A DNA stretch of 64,000 nt from JBOHUC01 sp050733935 (GCA_050733935.1 JBOHUC010000087.1:53221-117220); one strand, 5' to 3'; counted from the first letter of the stretch, positions 27,601 to 35,081 are shown. Notes: a model not told the origin generated them from the sequence alone. Translations and numbers: made by a program.

Positions 27601-28033
27601 GACGATCGACCGCAGCAGCATGCCCTTCGAGGACAACCTCGTGCTCGAGACCATCGGGATCGATCCGAACCCGGGAAGCCGGGTCTATCTGGCCGTGCAT
27701 GCGCCGGGACCGGTCGTCGAGGTTCCAGATCCTCCGATCGTGGTTGGTCCCGCTCGTCTTCAGCTCCTATCCGTTCGGCCCAGCCCGTCGCGCGGGGCGG
27801 CGCGCATCGAGTTCGATCTGAGCCGTGCGGGCCGGGTGGAGGTCGCGATCCACGACGTGCGAGGCCGCGTGGTGGCGCGCCTCGCGGAGGAGCGTTTCGA
27901 GGCCGGTCGCTCGAGCCGAGTGTGGGACGGAAGGAGCAGCCACGGCGCGCCCGTGGCGACCGGGCTCTACTTCATGCGACTCATCCTGGACGGTGACGAC
28001 GCGGCATCTGGAAGGATCGCGATCGTGCGCTGA
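24626..28033 (+). CDS. FG-GAP seven-blade propeller fused to S11-type D-Ala-D-Ala carboxypeptidase domain
   Basis: A 1135-residue exported protein; ATG 24626 (GGAGG at 24617-24621) gives a clean signal peptide ending PPSFA. Seven FG-GAP blades follow, with cores such as FDNDGYDDLAIGAP, FDGDGDDDLAVGSP and YDNDGDDDLTVGAP; blades 1, 3 and 6 keep the calcium-loop aspartates, as in an integrin-alpha propeller. From about residue 535 comes a penicillin-binding, peptidase S11-like domain: SxxK as STNK (S557, K560), SxN as SAN (S621, N623), and KTG altered to KPG (K749-G751). A beta region and a FlgD/type IX-like C-terminal domain (VRPSPSRGAARIEF... GLYFMRL) complete it. It probably acts on the cell surface, either as a cell-wall hydrolase or as a repurposed serine hydrolase. 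Confidence 0.88.
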   Translation: MFWPAPLSARRALRRASLLILSQLIFTPPSFAHLSIIRQGAESTAGLERLDQTGGALAVGDFDNDGYDDLAIGAPNENVSGDDAAGAVIIVYGTKDGLTPASAESRTATGIGGTSQAGARFGHALASGYFNDDEFADLAIGAPLEDVTIGVTKYDDAGRVYILLGVAGGLSTSFQTSFSQQGVGGVEEFDEFGRALTAGDFDGDGDDDLAVGSPGEDTDAGAVFHYYSTAAGITSAGAGWMKQSTFGVGDAPADRFGVSLAAGNFCGTGTVRSDLAIGAPNRNGGIGFDDTGVIYIVEGTASGLSTAAGDFAIYAGSITPGGAQAGEHFGYALASGKFWPSTYHSLAISAPGRDVSGAGGAGRVVVARGMSSTGLSFASDSVEVVTQGTGSTPENGDGFGMSLATGDYDNDGDDDLTVGAPDENVNATDAGYAQVFLAFGSGAVSGFTASSLRSLTQERLQGQSEAFDNAGFAVAMGRFDNTERANVAVGCPREDTSDDIKYDESGVDSEFDDAGCVYIFAPWRQPSPLSCRNSAVLDCNNELVFSQRPFDRIRAASTNKVMTLLIACERIQDDVADSAALYTIPAWIADASGKINGTRWGLLEGERWKLIDLLRLTAVISANDAAFAVADALGECPGDWEGRDSDTCIGFVGDMNARRQEPDLEMTNTVFQNPAGRPWGDPYSTAAEMAKLFRVAMSSNSLFRQLVGTAVQTISWIPGGSNTATRQDLTYGTFTSLQRAEGRFADGVKPGNNSPSLWTRVFSSTEPGKSRVAGAAFGWPASTSPISADMDTVLGIGQSTCLFRTATEDESGEREDVALAPGAPTGSPPEFHLTAANLSTLSGALGGAGLEPSSLTDPFLQVDVVRQDGTGAGPVVLRARRSSEIRIPPGGIVNFGIAPFESHLPIQIDNGGTSTATLVVTSTHPPGQATVAIPPEGFFTLPPFGGPMAPNFHMSIENLSTANAAELSIQELGYDFVLSLAEPGQPGSSFSATIDRSSMPFEDNLVLETIGIDPNPGSRVYLAVHAPGPVVEVPDPPIVVGPARLQLLSVRPSPSRGAARIEFDLSRAGRVEVAIHDVRGRVVARLAEERFEAGRSSRVWDGRSSHGAPVATGLYFMRLILDGDDAASGRIAIVR

Positions 28034-28066
28034 CACCCCGGTTCGCTATCTGGAGCGGTGGGTCGC

Positions 28067-28086
28067 AACTGGTCTTGAGACCAGTT
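28067..28086. repeat. AACTGGT-type palindrome
   Basis: AACTGGTCTTGAGACCAGTT: perfect 9-bp arms around a 2-base centre, 33 bases after the FG-GAP stop. A related palindrome with swapped, still-paired arm bases is at 28832-28849. Confidence 0.8.
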
Positions 28087-28117
28087 CATGAAAACGCCCC
28101 AAGCATGTTCCTCTCCC

Positions 28118-28208
28118 AACTTGCCCCGGGGCAAGTTCGAGTCCGATCCGGGGAGCCAGATGTGGCGGTGTGCGAACCGGGTCGGCGTGTGCCGGCCCGG
28201 TCGCTTTG
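28118..28208 (+). repeat. Palindromic repeat unit, copy B, with terminator-like hairpin
   Basis: Perfect palindrome AACTTGCCCCGGGGCAAGTT (28118-28137), then the same body as copy A, ending in the hairpin ACCGGGTCGGC (28176-28186) / GCCGGCCCGGT (28191-28201) and CGCTTTG. Compared with copy A the arm base changes from A to T and its partner from T to A, so pairing is kept. It lies downstream of the FG-GAP gene and can end its transcript. Confidence 0.82.
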
Positions 28209-28352
28209 AGACATGGGTCCGATCCCGTAACTATTACATTGTGCCCTCCGACCGCTTCGACGCTGTGCTTCGTTCCTAATCCCGGAAGGATGGCCCGGGT
28301 CCGACTGCGGCCCGCGCTGGGAGTCGAGGCCCTCGTTGTGTCGGAGACCGTG

Positions 28353-28757
28353 ATGAAGACCCCGATTCGGTCACACGCCGGCTCAGCACTGCCAATGGTT
28401 GTGGCCGGAGCTCTTCTGCTTGCAGGATGCAGCTCCTGGAAGCCGATGGGACCTCCGTCGCCCGACGTGATTTCCGAGCACGGGAAGCGGCCGCTCCGTC
28501 TCTCGCTCGTCGATGGCCGACAGATTGAGATCGAACACGCCTACCTGCAGGGCGATAGCCTTCGCGGGGACACGAGCGTGGGCAGGAAGTCGGATCACCG
28601 CCACCGCGCGGTTGCCGTGGCTCTCACGGACATTCGCTCGATCGAGGCCGATGAGCCGGACAAGGGGAAGACGATTCTTCTGATTGCCGTGGTGGGGGCA
28701 GTCTTCTTTGGCTTCTTCGCTCTCGATGCACTCGCGGGAGGAGACTACGGGTTGTAG
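28353..28757 (+). CDS. Small lipoprotein with C-terminal membrane segment
   Basis: A 134-residue protein of unknown function. The lipobox LLAGC puts the lipidated cysteine at residue 26. The middle section (RPLRLSLVDGRQIEIEHAYLQGDSLRG... VALTDIRSIE) looks like a small beta domain of the kind that sets or senses regulatory inputs. The end is a hydrophobic helix (KTILLIAVVGAVFFGFFALDAL), common in bacterial lipoproteins of this size. GGAG at 28343-28346 supports the ATG at 28353. It lies between two clusters of palindromic repeats. Confidence 0.75.
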   Translation: MKTPIRSHAGSALPMVVAGALLLAGCSSWKPMGPPSPDVISEHGKRPLRLSLVDGRQIEIEHAYLQGDSLRGDTSVGRKSDHRHRAVAVALTDIRSIEADEPDKGKTILLIAVVGAVFFGFFALDALAGGDYGL

Positions 28758-28787
28758 CAGCAAGGACTCTGCATCGGCGCCTGTCCC

Positions 28788-28807
28788 AACTTGCCTTGGG
28801 GGAAGTT
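28788..28807. repeat. Diverged AACTTGCC-type palindrome
   Basis: AACTTGCCTTGGGGGAAGTT: same family as 28118-28137, with one mismatch and two G-T pairs that favour folding of plus-strand RNA. Thirty bases after the lipoprotein stop. Confidence 0.65.
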
Positions 28808-28831
28808 CGCGGTCGGGCCGACGGTAAATGA

Positions 28832-28849
28832 ACTGGTTCCAGAACCAGT
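28832..28849. repeat. ACTGGT-type palindrome, second copy
   Basis: ACTGGTTC - CA - GAACCAGT, perfect 8-bp arms. Relative to 28067-28086 the arm ends CT/AG have become TC/GA, so both sides changed together. Confidence 0.75.
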
Positions 28850-28884
28850 GATGTGGCCTTCGGCACCCGGTGATCCCGTAGACC

Positions 28885-28904
28885 AACATGCCCCGGGGCA
28901 TGTT
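28885..28904. repeat. Perfect AACATGCC-type palindrome
   Basis: AACATGCCCCGGGGCATGTT, fully self-complementary over 20 bases. The upstream context TGATCCCGTAGACC closely matches TGATCCCTGTATGACC ahead of copy A, so the repeat extends left of the palindrome. It lacks the copy A/B hairpin on its right. Confidence 0.8.
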
Positions 28905-29128
28905 CGATTGCCTTCGCAGATGCCTCCTATAAATTCATCTTCCACAATGAGTTGAAGCTTCTTGACGGCACTCGTAAGACGCTTGTCTGGACCGCGGCCA
29001 TCGGCAGAAGGCCAAGCGGAGCGCGAGTGCGAATTGCAGGCCGCCGGGCTTGAGTCACTCCAGCCCCGTGCCGATATCCCCGTGAAGAGCGGGGGCCCAG
29101 GACGACCCCGCCGACGAGGGGGCGTGCA

Positions 29129-29623
29129 ATGAATCCCGGCTCGACCGCGAGCGGCAAGAGCGATAACAACCTGGTCGTTGCCCGTTACACGAACGGGCAA
29201 GTGATCAAGGGCTACACGCAGGACTTCTTCCCCGATCATCCGGTCTTTCACGTGCTTCCGAAGGGCAGCATGGCCTCCGTGCCGGTCCGGCTCGCGGACC
29301 TCAAGGCCGTGTTCTTCGTGCGGGATCTGATCGGGAATCGCCTCCGAAACAAGAATCGGAAGTTCCCCCCCGTCGACAACGGCCCCCAGCAGGGCCGGCG
29401 GATCGCCGTCCACTTCAAGGACGGGGAACTCCTGGTGGGCTACGCGCTCACATATTCGCCCGAGAAGCCCGGATTCTTCGTGTTCCCGCACGATCCGATG
29501 GGCAATAATCTTCGGGTTTTCGTCATGCGCGCTGCCACCCAGACGGTGAAGCTCGGCCCCGCGGCTGATCAGCTCGCCGTCACCGCGCCCAAGCCCAAGG
29601 TCAAGCCGCCCAAGGCGGCCTGA
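29129..29623 (+). CDS. Conserved small protein with duplicated domain
   Basis: A 164-residue soluble protein without a signal peptide. Two similar segments are visible: NLVVARYTNGQVIKGYTQDF (from about residue 12), followed by FPDHPVFHVLP, and GRRIAVHFKDGELLVGYALTY (from about residue 91), followed by SPEKPGFFVFP. Each then runs into ADLKAVFFV- or NLRVFVM-like strands. This looks like a tandem duplication of a small beta domain, resembling uncharacterised DUF6982-type proteins; that label is from memory of the pattern. The end is Lys/Pro-rich. GAGGGGG lies seven bases before the ATG. Probable regulatory or binding role, not known. Confidence 0.75.
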   Translation: MNPGSTASGKSDNNLVVARYTNGQVIKGYTQDFFPDHPVFHVLPKGSMASVPVRLADLKAVFFVRDLIGNRLRNKNRKFPPVDNGPQQGRRIAVHFKDGELLVGYALTYSPEKPGFFVFPHDPMGNNLRVFVMRAATQTVKLGPAADQLAVTAPKPKVKPPKAA

Positions 29624-29691
29624 CCGGCGTAGCAGAAACAACCTCCCCCCGGCACACCTTGCGCACGCTGCCCGTGCGCCGAGGAGGATCC

Positions 29692-31188
29692 ATGCGCCAT
29701 CGCGCGCGCCGGGCCGAGACGCCTTCCACTTCCGCAACTCCTTCCCCCGCACGACTTGCAGCACCGGCTGCAACCTCGATCGCATCCGTTCCTCCGTGGC
29801 TCGTCGCGACTTTCGTGCTCGCCGCGCGCGTCGTCTATGCGCTCTCGACCCGTTACGCAATCGACGACGCATTCATCACCGCACGCTACGGCAGGAACCT
29901 CGCGCGCGGACTCGGCTTCGCGTTCAACGAGGGTGCGTCCTCCTACGGCTTCACGAGTCCGTTCTGGGTCGTGGTCGCAGCACTCGGAACTCCGTTCGGC
30001 GCGCCGCAGATCTGGCTTGGATCAATCGCGATCGCATTCGACGTTGCAACCGTGTATCTCGCCGCGCGCGCGGTCCCGTCGCGCAACGGACGGCTGGCCC
30101 TCGGAGCGCTGCTCGCTGCCTGGCCGGTCCTGAACGGGGCTGCGGCCGGCGGCATGGAAGCGCCAGTGTTGAGCTTCCTCGCGATCCTGTGGTGGACGAG
30201 CGCACGCGCGGGACGGCTCCCGACCCTCGCCGCTGCGCTCGCACCGCTCGTGCGCCCCGAGGGGTGGTTCCTGACCGTCGCGCACCTCGTGCGCGAGCGA
30301 CGCCCGGCCGCGCTGCTCGCACTCCTGCCGGGCCTTGCGTGGTTCGGTGCCGCGTGGACCCTGTTCGGATCTCCGTTTCCGCTCTCTGCCCAGGCCAAGG
30401 TGCTCCTCCAGGGCGGGCCGAACCCCGACAACGCGGTCATGTGGCTCTACCACTTAGCGCAGTTTCCGCTGTTCCAGTTCCGCCCGCTCAAGACTTCGCT
30501 CGTGGTTTCGAGCATCTCGTATTTCCTCGTGGCCCTCGCGCTCTCGCGCGGAGGCCGCGGCTGGGGGACGCTCCTCCTCGGCGCGTGGTTCGTGTTCCTC
30601 GTGGGGACGGGGGCGCCCGTGTTCGAGTGGTACCTGGCCGTTCCCTCGCTTCTTCTCATCGTGTCGGCCTGCCGCGCGGACGCGCTCGAGCGCTGGACGG
30701 CGGGTGCGCTCGCGCTCGTCGCGGCTTCAGGGTTCCTGTACGTGTGGGCGATCCAGGACGGAATCGCGCAGCAGCGCCTGCTCACCGCGACCTGGGGACG
30801 GGCCGCGGAGTTCGCGCGCACGGTGCCGGGGGCGCGCAGCGTGCTCGCGGAAGCGGTGGGCGTGCTCGGATGGCGCTACGAAGGGACGGTCTACGACGAG
30901 GTGGGGATCGTCACACCGCAGCTCCTGCCCTACCGGAAGGACGGCGACGGCTGGTACTACCGCGCGGTGCGCGAGCTCGAGCCGGATCTCCTCATCATCC
31001 GGCCCTGGTATCTCTACAACAACCAGCCGATCGCGGGCGCGGCGAAACCGTTCGCCTCGGCCGAACAATTCGACGAGCTCGGCCGGGATTATGCCGAGCT
31101 CGCCCAGTTCTCCGATTCGAGCATCTACGCGACACAGAAGGTGAACTCAGTCGTCGTGATCGGACGCCAGCGCCTCAACGCGCGATGA
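29692..31188 (+). CDS. Polytopic membrane glycosyltransferase (GT-C type)
   Basis: A 498-residue inner-membrane protein with about 10 predicted helices. After the first helix it carries DDAFITARYGRNLARGLGFAFNEG, the Asp-Asp motif region of GT-C transferases that use polyprenyl-phosphate sugars, close in look to the AftB-like/DUF2029-type group. A soluble domain ends the protein (DLLIIRPWYLYNNQPI). GAGGAGG at 29681-29687 supports ATG 29692 over the upstream frame opening. It overlaps the convergent PQQ-like gene by 14 bp. The acceptor is unknown; surface glycan or protein glycosylation is likely. Confidence 0.83.
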   Translation: MRHRARRAETPSTSATPSPARLAAPAATSIASVPPWLVATFVLAARVVYALSTRYAIDDAFITARYGRNLARGLGFAFNEGASSYGFTSPFWVVVAALGTPFGAPQIWLGSIAIAFDVATVYLAARAVPSRNGRLALGALLAAWPVLNGAAAGGMEAPVLSFLAILWWTSARAGRLPTLAAALAPLVRPEGWFLTVAHLVRERRPAALLALLPGLAWFGAAWTLFGSPFPLSAQAKVLLQGGPNPDNAVMWLYHLAQFPLFQFRPLKTSLVVSSISYFLVALALSRGGRGWGTLLLGAWFVFLVGTGAPVFEWYLAVPSLLLIVSACRADALERWTAGALALVAASGFLYVWAIQDGIAQQRLLTATWGRAAEFARTVPGARSVLAEAVGVLGWRYEGTVYDEVGIVTPQLLPYRKDGDGWYYRAVRELEPDLLIIRPWYLYNNQPIAGAAKPFASAEQFDELGRDYAELAQFSDSSIYATQKVNSVVVIGRQRLNAR

Positions 31189-32860
31189 TGAGGACGCGGT
31201 CCGCCTTCTCGATCCCCGATTCCCGCTCGAGCGTGAGCTTCGCGAAGTAGACGCCGGCCGGCACGCGCGTGCCGGCGTCGTCGCGCGCATCCCATTCCAT
31301 CGTCGCTGGGCCTGCGGCGCGATCCGCGTCCTCGATCGTCCGCACGAGCCGGCCGCGCGCATCGTGCACGGTGAGCCGGGCGTGGGCCGCGGTCGCAAGC
31401 CGGAACGAGAGCCGCGTCGTTCCGCTGAACGGATTCGGCGCGCTCTCGAGCGTGAGCCGATTGAGGCCGCCCGCGTCGGGCCCGGGCTCGACGTCGACGA
31501 AGCTCGCCCACGGAATGCAGTAGCGGCGCTCCGCTCCCCCGGCGGCCGTATTGAGCCGGTTCGGCAGGGCTCCAGCCTGCGCGCTGTCGAGACTCGCCAT
31601 CGAGACGGGCGCTCCGGCCTTCACGATCGTCGAGTTCTCGGAGACGCCGGTTGCGAAGTTGAGCTGGTGGAGCGTTCCGTCGGTCATTCCGACGTAGAGC
31701 TTCCCGAGTGACGGCGCGACCGCCCCCAGCGACGAGACGGAGAGTCCCGGCACCGTGCTCCAGGCCGGAGCGGCCGGAATCGTCACCCCGTCGTCGATCA
31801 CCGCATGGAGGACGCCCGTGGCGTCGGCCGCGAGCACGTACTGCTGGAACGGCGAACGGAACTCGGGCCACACGTTCTTCAGGATCGCGGCCGGACCGGG
31901 CGTGAGATCGAGTGCCCAGATGTGGGCGCCGGTCGCCGCGTTTCGGGCCCGGAGGAAACCGTCCTGATCGCCGACGTACACGCGGCTGCCTCTGACCATT
32001 GGGCGCGACAGGATCGAGCCGGCGTTGTGGGACCACTTGAGCGCGGCGTTCCGCGAGTCGATGCCCCAGATCGAGTGCTGGCCGGGGTTCGTGGCGGAGA
32101 CGTTCGTTCCGCAGTAGAGCGTGTTCGTTACGTAGTCGATCGAGCAGCCTTCGGCCCCGTAGTCCATGCTCACGGTCGGTGGATCGTTGAAGGCCCAGTT
32201 CGTCGTACCGTCGGAAGCGTTGAACCCGTAGACGCGATTCTCGGTCGTCGTGCCGCACTGGTACTTCGTGATCACGAAGACGAGGTCGTCGTTCGGGACC
32301 GCGGTACGGAATGCTGAGTTCGAGAAGTCCCAGAGCTGGACGGCAGGGCTTGCGACGATCGTGTCATCCCCGCACTCGGGACGACGGACGCGCAGACTGA
32401 GCCAGCGGATCGTGCCCGTCGCCGCGTCAAGGCAGATGACGCGTGCCTCGCTCGTGCTCGAGAGCACGACCACGCCGCGGCCGAACGAGAGGTTTGCGAT
32501 CACGGGATCGTTCTCGAACGTCACGCCGAACGGCGCGTTCACCTGCCACGCGATGGTGCCGGCGGTGTGCCCGCCGGGGCCCGGCACGGTCTCGGCCCAG
32601 AACGCGTAGAAGATCGTTCCCGAGGAGACGAAGACGAGATCGAGCCCGTACGGGGCTCCGGAGACCGCGGCCGGCAGAAATCCCTGGGCGGTCTGGAAGC
32701 TCCACAGCGCGGTGGTGGGGCATGCCGGTTCGCCGAGGGACCCCCCGCTGCGATCCGTGGCCCACGCCGGAGCGGATGTCGAAAGCGTCCCTGCGACCGA
32801 CAGAAGCGCGGCCACGAATAGCGTGGCGATGCAGACCTGGAGAGAATGAGCGCGTGACAC
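31175..32860 (-). CDS. Exported PQQ-like beta-propeller with FlgD/type IX-like C-terminus
   Basis: A 561-residue secreted protein. The signal peptide ends PAWA. The body has repeated propeller blades of the PQQ-repeat type (ARVICLDAATGTIRWLS, NRVYGFNASDGTTNWAF, QHSIWGIDSRNAALKWSH, GFLRARNAATGAHIWAL). The last 85 residues (ESAPNPFSGTTRLSFRL... AGVYFAKLTL) form an Ig-like FlgD/type IX sorting-style domain. The GTG start has GAGGT six bases upstream on the minus strand. A promoter-like pair lies upstream (32937-32966). It has no catalytic signature; probably a surface binding or structural protein. Confidence 0.85.
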   Translation of the reverse strand: MSRAHSLQVCIATLFVAALLSVAGTLSTSAPAWATDRSGGSLGEPACPTTALWSFQTAQGFLPAAVSGAPYGLDLVFVSSGTIFYAFWAETVPGPGGHTAGTIAWQVNAPFGVTFENDPVIANLSFGRGVVVLSSTSEARVICLDAATGTIRWLSLRVRRPECGDDTIVASPAVQLWDFSNSAFRTAVPNDDLVFVITKYQCGTTTENRVYGFNASDGTTNWAFNDPPTVSMDYGAEGCSIDYVTNTLYCGTNVSATNPGQHSIWGIDSRNAALKWSHNAGSILSRPMVRGSRVYVGDQDGFLRARNAATGAHIWALDLTPGPAAILKNVWPEFRSPFQQYVLAADATGVLHAVIDDGVTIPAAPAWSTVPGLSVSSLGAVAPSLGKLYVGMTDGTLHQLNFATGVSENSTIVKAGAPVSMASLDSAQAGALPNRLNTAAGGAERRYCIPWASFVDVEPGPDAGGLNRLTLESAPNPFSGTTRLSFRLATAAHARLTVHDARGRLVRTIEDADRAAGPATMEWDARDDAGTRVPAGVYFAKLTLERESGIEKADRVLIIAR

Positions 32861-32936
32861 TAGCGCACCTCGCGTGGGGGGGTGGGTGAGAGGCGAGAAA
32901 ATGCAGCCAATTGGGGGGTTATACGAAGCGGGCGAC

Positions 32937-32966
32937 AGTATACCCCCTGAGGGCCGCCTCTGAAAA
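32937..32966 (-). promoter_or_regulatory. Possible promoter of the PQQ-like gene
   Basis: On the minus strand, TTTTCA (32961-32966) and TATACT (32937-32942) are separated by 18 bases. The -10 is good and the -35 weak. About 76 bases upstream of the start codon. Confidence 0.5.
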
Positions 32967-33001
32967 GCCGTGTTTGGAGCGGTGCCGGACGGCTCAGCGC
33001 C

Positions 33002-34018
33002 TCACGTGCGCTGGCGCCCGAGCGCGAGCTGGACGATCTCCTCGATCAGCGCCTCGTGATCGCGCCCCGCCTTCTTCGCAGCCATCGCGAATTCGGCCGT
33101 AGAATGGAGCCAGGGATTGGGATTCACCTCGAGCACGTACACGCGTCCGTCGGGCGCGAGCCGCATGTCGATGCGCCCGTAATCCCTGAGCTCGAGCGCG
33201 CGGAACGCCTGGACGGCGATCTGCTGGAGTTCGGCGATCCGCTCCTCCTCGAGGTCGGCCGCGAGGACACTCTTCGTCACCTTGTAGGCGACCGTCCCCT
33301 TCTCCCACTTCACTTCACTTCCTGCGATCTTCGGCGTCCCCTCGGGAAGCTTCGAGAGGTCGAGCTCGACGATCGGGAGCGCCTCGGGCTCGGCATTTCC
33401 GAGCACGCCCACGTACAGCTCCCGTCCCTCGATGTACTCCTCGATCAGGACCGGGGCGTCGAACTTCTCGTGCAGGTCGTGGATCCGCTCCATCAGGTCC
33501 TTGATCGACTCGCAGAGCGCGTTGAACGCGATCCCGATCGAGCCGTCCTCACGCCCGGGCTTCACGATCACCGGGAACTGGAGGTCGTGCGACCAGTCGA
33601 GCCGGCCGCGGTGCACGCTCGCAAAGTAGGGAGTGCGGATGCCGTGGAACGCGAAGATCTTCTTCGCAATGCTCTTGTTCTGCGCGAGGTGGAGCCCGGC
33701 CGGGCCGGCGCCCGTGTAGCGAAATCCGAGCAGTTCGAGATAGGCCGCGAGGTTGATGTCCTTCGTGTCGTCGCCGGCCCAGGACTCCGTCAGGTTGAAC
33801 ACGAGGTCGCACTCGGCGTCGGCGAGCTTCCGGAGGGATTCCTTGGTGCCGTCGATCTCGACGTAGAACGGCGAGTGTCCCCCCGCTCTCAGGGCCTCGT
33901 GGATCTCCTGCCGGTCCTCCTTCTCGGGCTTCCGTCGACCGCGCGGCTTGGAATCCTCCTCCTCGGCCGACCCGTCATCCCAGACGTCGTACAGAACCGC
34001 CACCCGCTGTTTGGCCAT
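33002..34018 (-). CDS. D-alanine-D-alanine ligase-like ATP-grasp protein
   Basis: A 338-residue ATP-grasp enzyme of the D-Ala-D-Ala ligase type. Visible parts are the N-terminal domain (RVAVLYDVWDD), CDLVFNLTES (matching the VFNxLHG region of Ddl), the ATP loop region FPVIVKPGREDGSIGI, LIEEYIEGRELYVGVLGN, and the metal site DYGRIDMRLAPDGRVYVLEVNPNP. It is longer than DdlB because of an acidic/basic insert near the N-terminus (EEEDSKPRGRRKPEKED). It may not make D-Ala-D-Ala: genes of this type next to peptidases often join other amino acids. CGGAG precedes the start. Last gene of a four-gene operon, 49 bp after the zinc peptidase. Confidence 0.87.
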   Translation of the reverse strand: MAKQRVAVLYDVWDDGSAEEEDSKPRGRRKPEKEDRQEIHEALRAGGHSPFYVEIDGTKESLRKLADAECDLVFNLTESWAGDDTKDINLAAYLELLGFRYTGAGPAGLHLAQNKSIAKKIFAFHGIRTPYFASVHRGRLDWSHDLQFPVIVKPGREDGSIGIAFNALCESIKDLMERIHDLHEKFDAPVLIEEYIEGRELYVGVLGNAEPEALPIVELDLSKLPEGTPKIAGSEVKWEKGTVAYKVTKSVLAADLEEERIAELQQIAVQAFRALELRDYGRIDMRLAPDGRVYVLEVNPNPWLHSTAEFAMAAKKAGRDHEALIEEIVQLALGRQRT

Positions 34019-34067
34019 CGGTTCTCCGCGTGATCAGACTCCCTCCGGCGGTCGCCGGACGGAACAT

Positions 34068-35081
34068 CTAAACGTGGACGAACTTGCCTCGCGTCAGATA
34101 GTTCATCGCGAGCGTGGTCCCGTAAGCCGTGAGCTCGACGAGCCGCTCGGCCTCGCGGGGGCGTTCACTCCAAAGGTCCAGCTTCCGCGCGTGCTGGGCG
34201 ATGTTCTCGATCAGCGCCCGCACGACGGGACGCCGGACTCCCGTCCAGTACGTGATCTTGTCCGTGAGCGCGACGCGATGCTCGGCGATGAACTCCGCGG
34301 CAGGGCGCAGGTTCTTCCGCCGGGGATTCTTCTGCACGAACATGTCGCGCAGGTCGCCGTCCATGGCGATCTCCACCGCGGCGCGGTTCTGCTCCTGAAC
34401 CTGGCGGTAGAATTCTTCCACGGTCAGCTCCATTTCATCAACCGTGATATCCGTGTCCCCCTGTCCGACGAGCGGATCGCTCTCGCCGAGCTGCCGCACG
34501 ACCTTGTCCACGTAACGGAGCTTCGCGAGCGCCGGCCATCCCCGGTAGCGGCGCCGCCACGCGGAACGGGGCGTGAGCCACACCGCGAACGTCTCGGCGA
34601 AATCCTCGTCCGGATGTTTTTGTGCGTACCAGCCCGCGATATGGCGCACGTATTTGCGCGAGAACGGCACGGGCCGGTAGTCGTCGCGATAGCGGCGGTT
34701 GAAGGGGCCGAACAGCTCCCGCCACTCGGGCGTGGCGTACAGGCGGTACGCGTAGTTGAACGCGTGGCCCGCCTCGTGGCGCAGGTACATGAGGATCTCG
34801 CGCTCGCTCTCGAGATCGTTCATGTGGCGCTCGAGGGTCGCGAGCTTGGGATCGGCCAGGTAGAACGGCACGCCGATCACGGGCTCCCCCGACGGGCAGC
34901 CCCATTCGTCGGTCAGATAGACGACGGCCCGGAATTTCTGGATGCCCTTCCGGACGAGCTCCTTACGGAGGCGCTCGACGTAGCGCTCGACCGGGGAGCC
35001 CTCGACCTTGAGGCCGAGCTGGGAGATGCGTTTCCCGAGCAGCTCCTTGACTTCGGGGGGCGTCTTCTCGAAATCGATCAT
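34068..35081 (-). CDS. Putative zinc-binding metallopeptidase (Peptidase_Mx type)
   Basis: A 337-residue cytoplasmic protein without a signal peptide. The zinc motif is HEAGH in LRHEAGHAFNYAYRLY, with a likely third ligand glutamate in DEDFAETFAVWLTP, about 60 residues later. The family is the uncharacterised 'putative zinc-binding metallopeptidase' group (PF15887-like by recollection). It lies 19 bp after the TolB-like gene and before the ATP-grasp gene. In related genomes such peptidases sit next to a Ddl-like ligase, so a shared peptide-modification job is possible (inference). No strong ribosome site is seen. Confidence 0.8.
   Translation of the reverse strand: MIDFEKTPPEVKELLGKRISQLGLKVEGSPVERYVERLRKELVRKGIQKFRAVVYLTDEWGCPSGEPVIGVPFYLADPKLATLERHMNDLESEREILMYLRHEAGHAFNYAYRLYATPEWRELFGPFNRRYRDDYRPVPFSRKYVRHIAGWYAQKHPDEDFAETFAVWLTPRSAWRRRYRGWPALAKLRYVDKVVRQLGESDPLVGQGDTDITVDEMELTVEEFYRQVQEQNRAAVEIAMDGDLRDMFVQKNPRRKNLRPAAEFIAEHRVALTDKITYWTGVRRPVVRALIENIAQHARKLDLWSERPREAERLVELTAYGTTLAMNYLTRGKFVHV

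Larger units (their letters stand above)
28034..28352. other. Intergenic region with two palindrome types
   Basis: No gene is supported. It holds the AACTGGT-type palindrome at 28067-28086, a decayed partial copy of the other palindrome (CCCCAAGCATGTTC near 28097-28110), and repeat copy B (28118-28208). The part around 28220-28280 is visibly A+T-richer than its surroundings. Confidence 0.55.
28758..29128. other. Intergenic region rich in palindromes
   Basis: No gene is supported in these 371 bases. Palindromes at 28788-28807, 28832-28849 and 28885-28904 fill the first 150 bases. The rest (28930-29110) has no structure I recognise. Confidence 0.5.
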
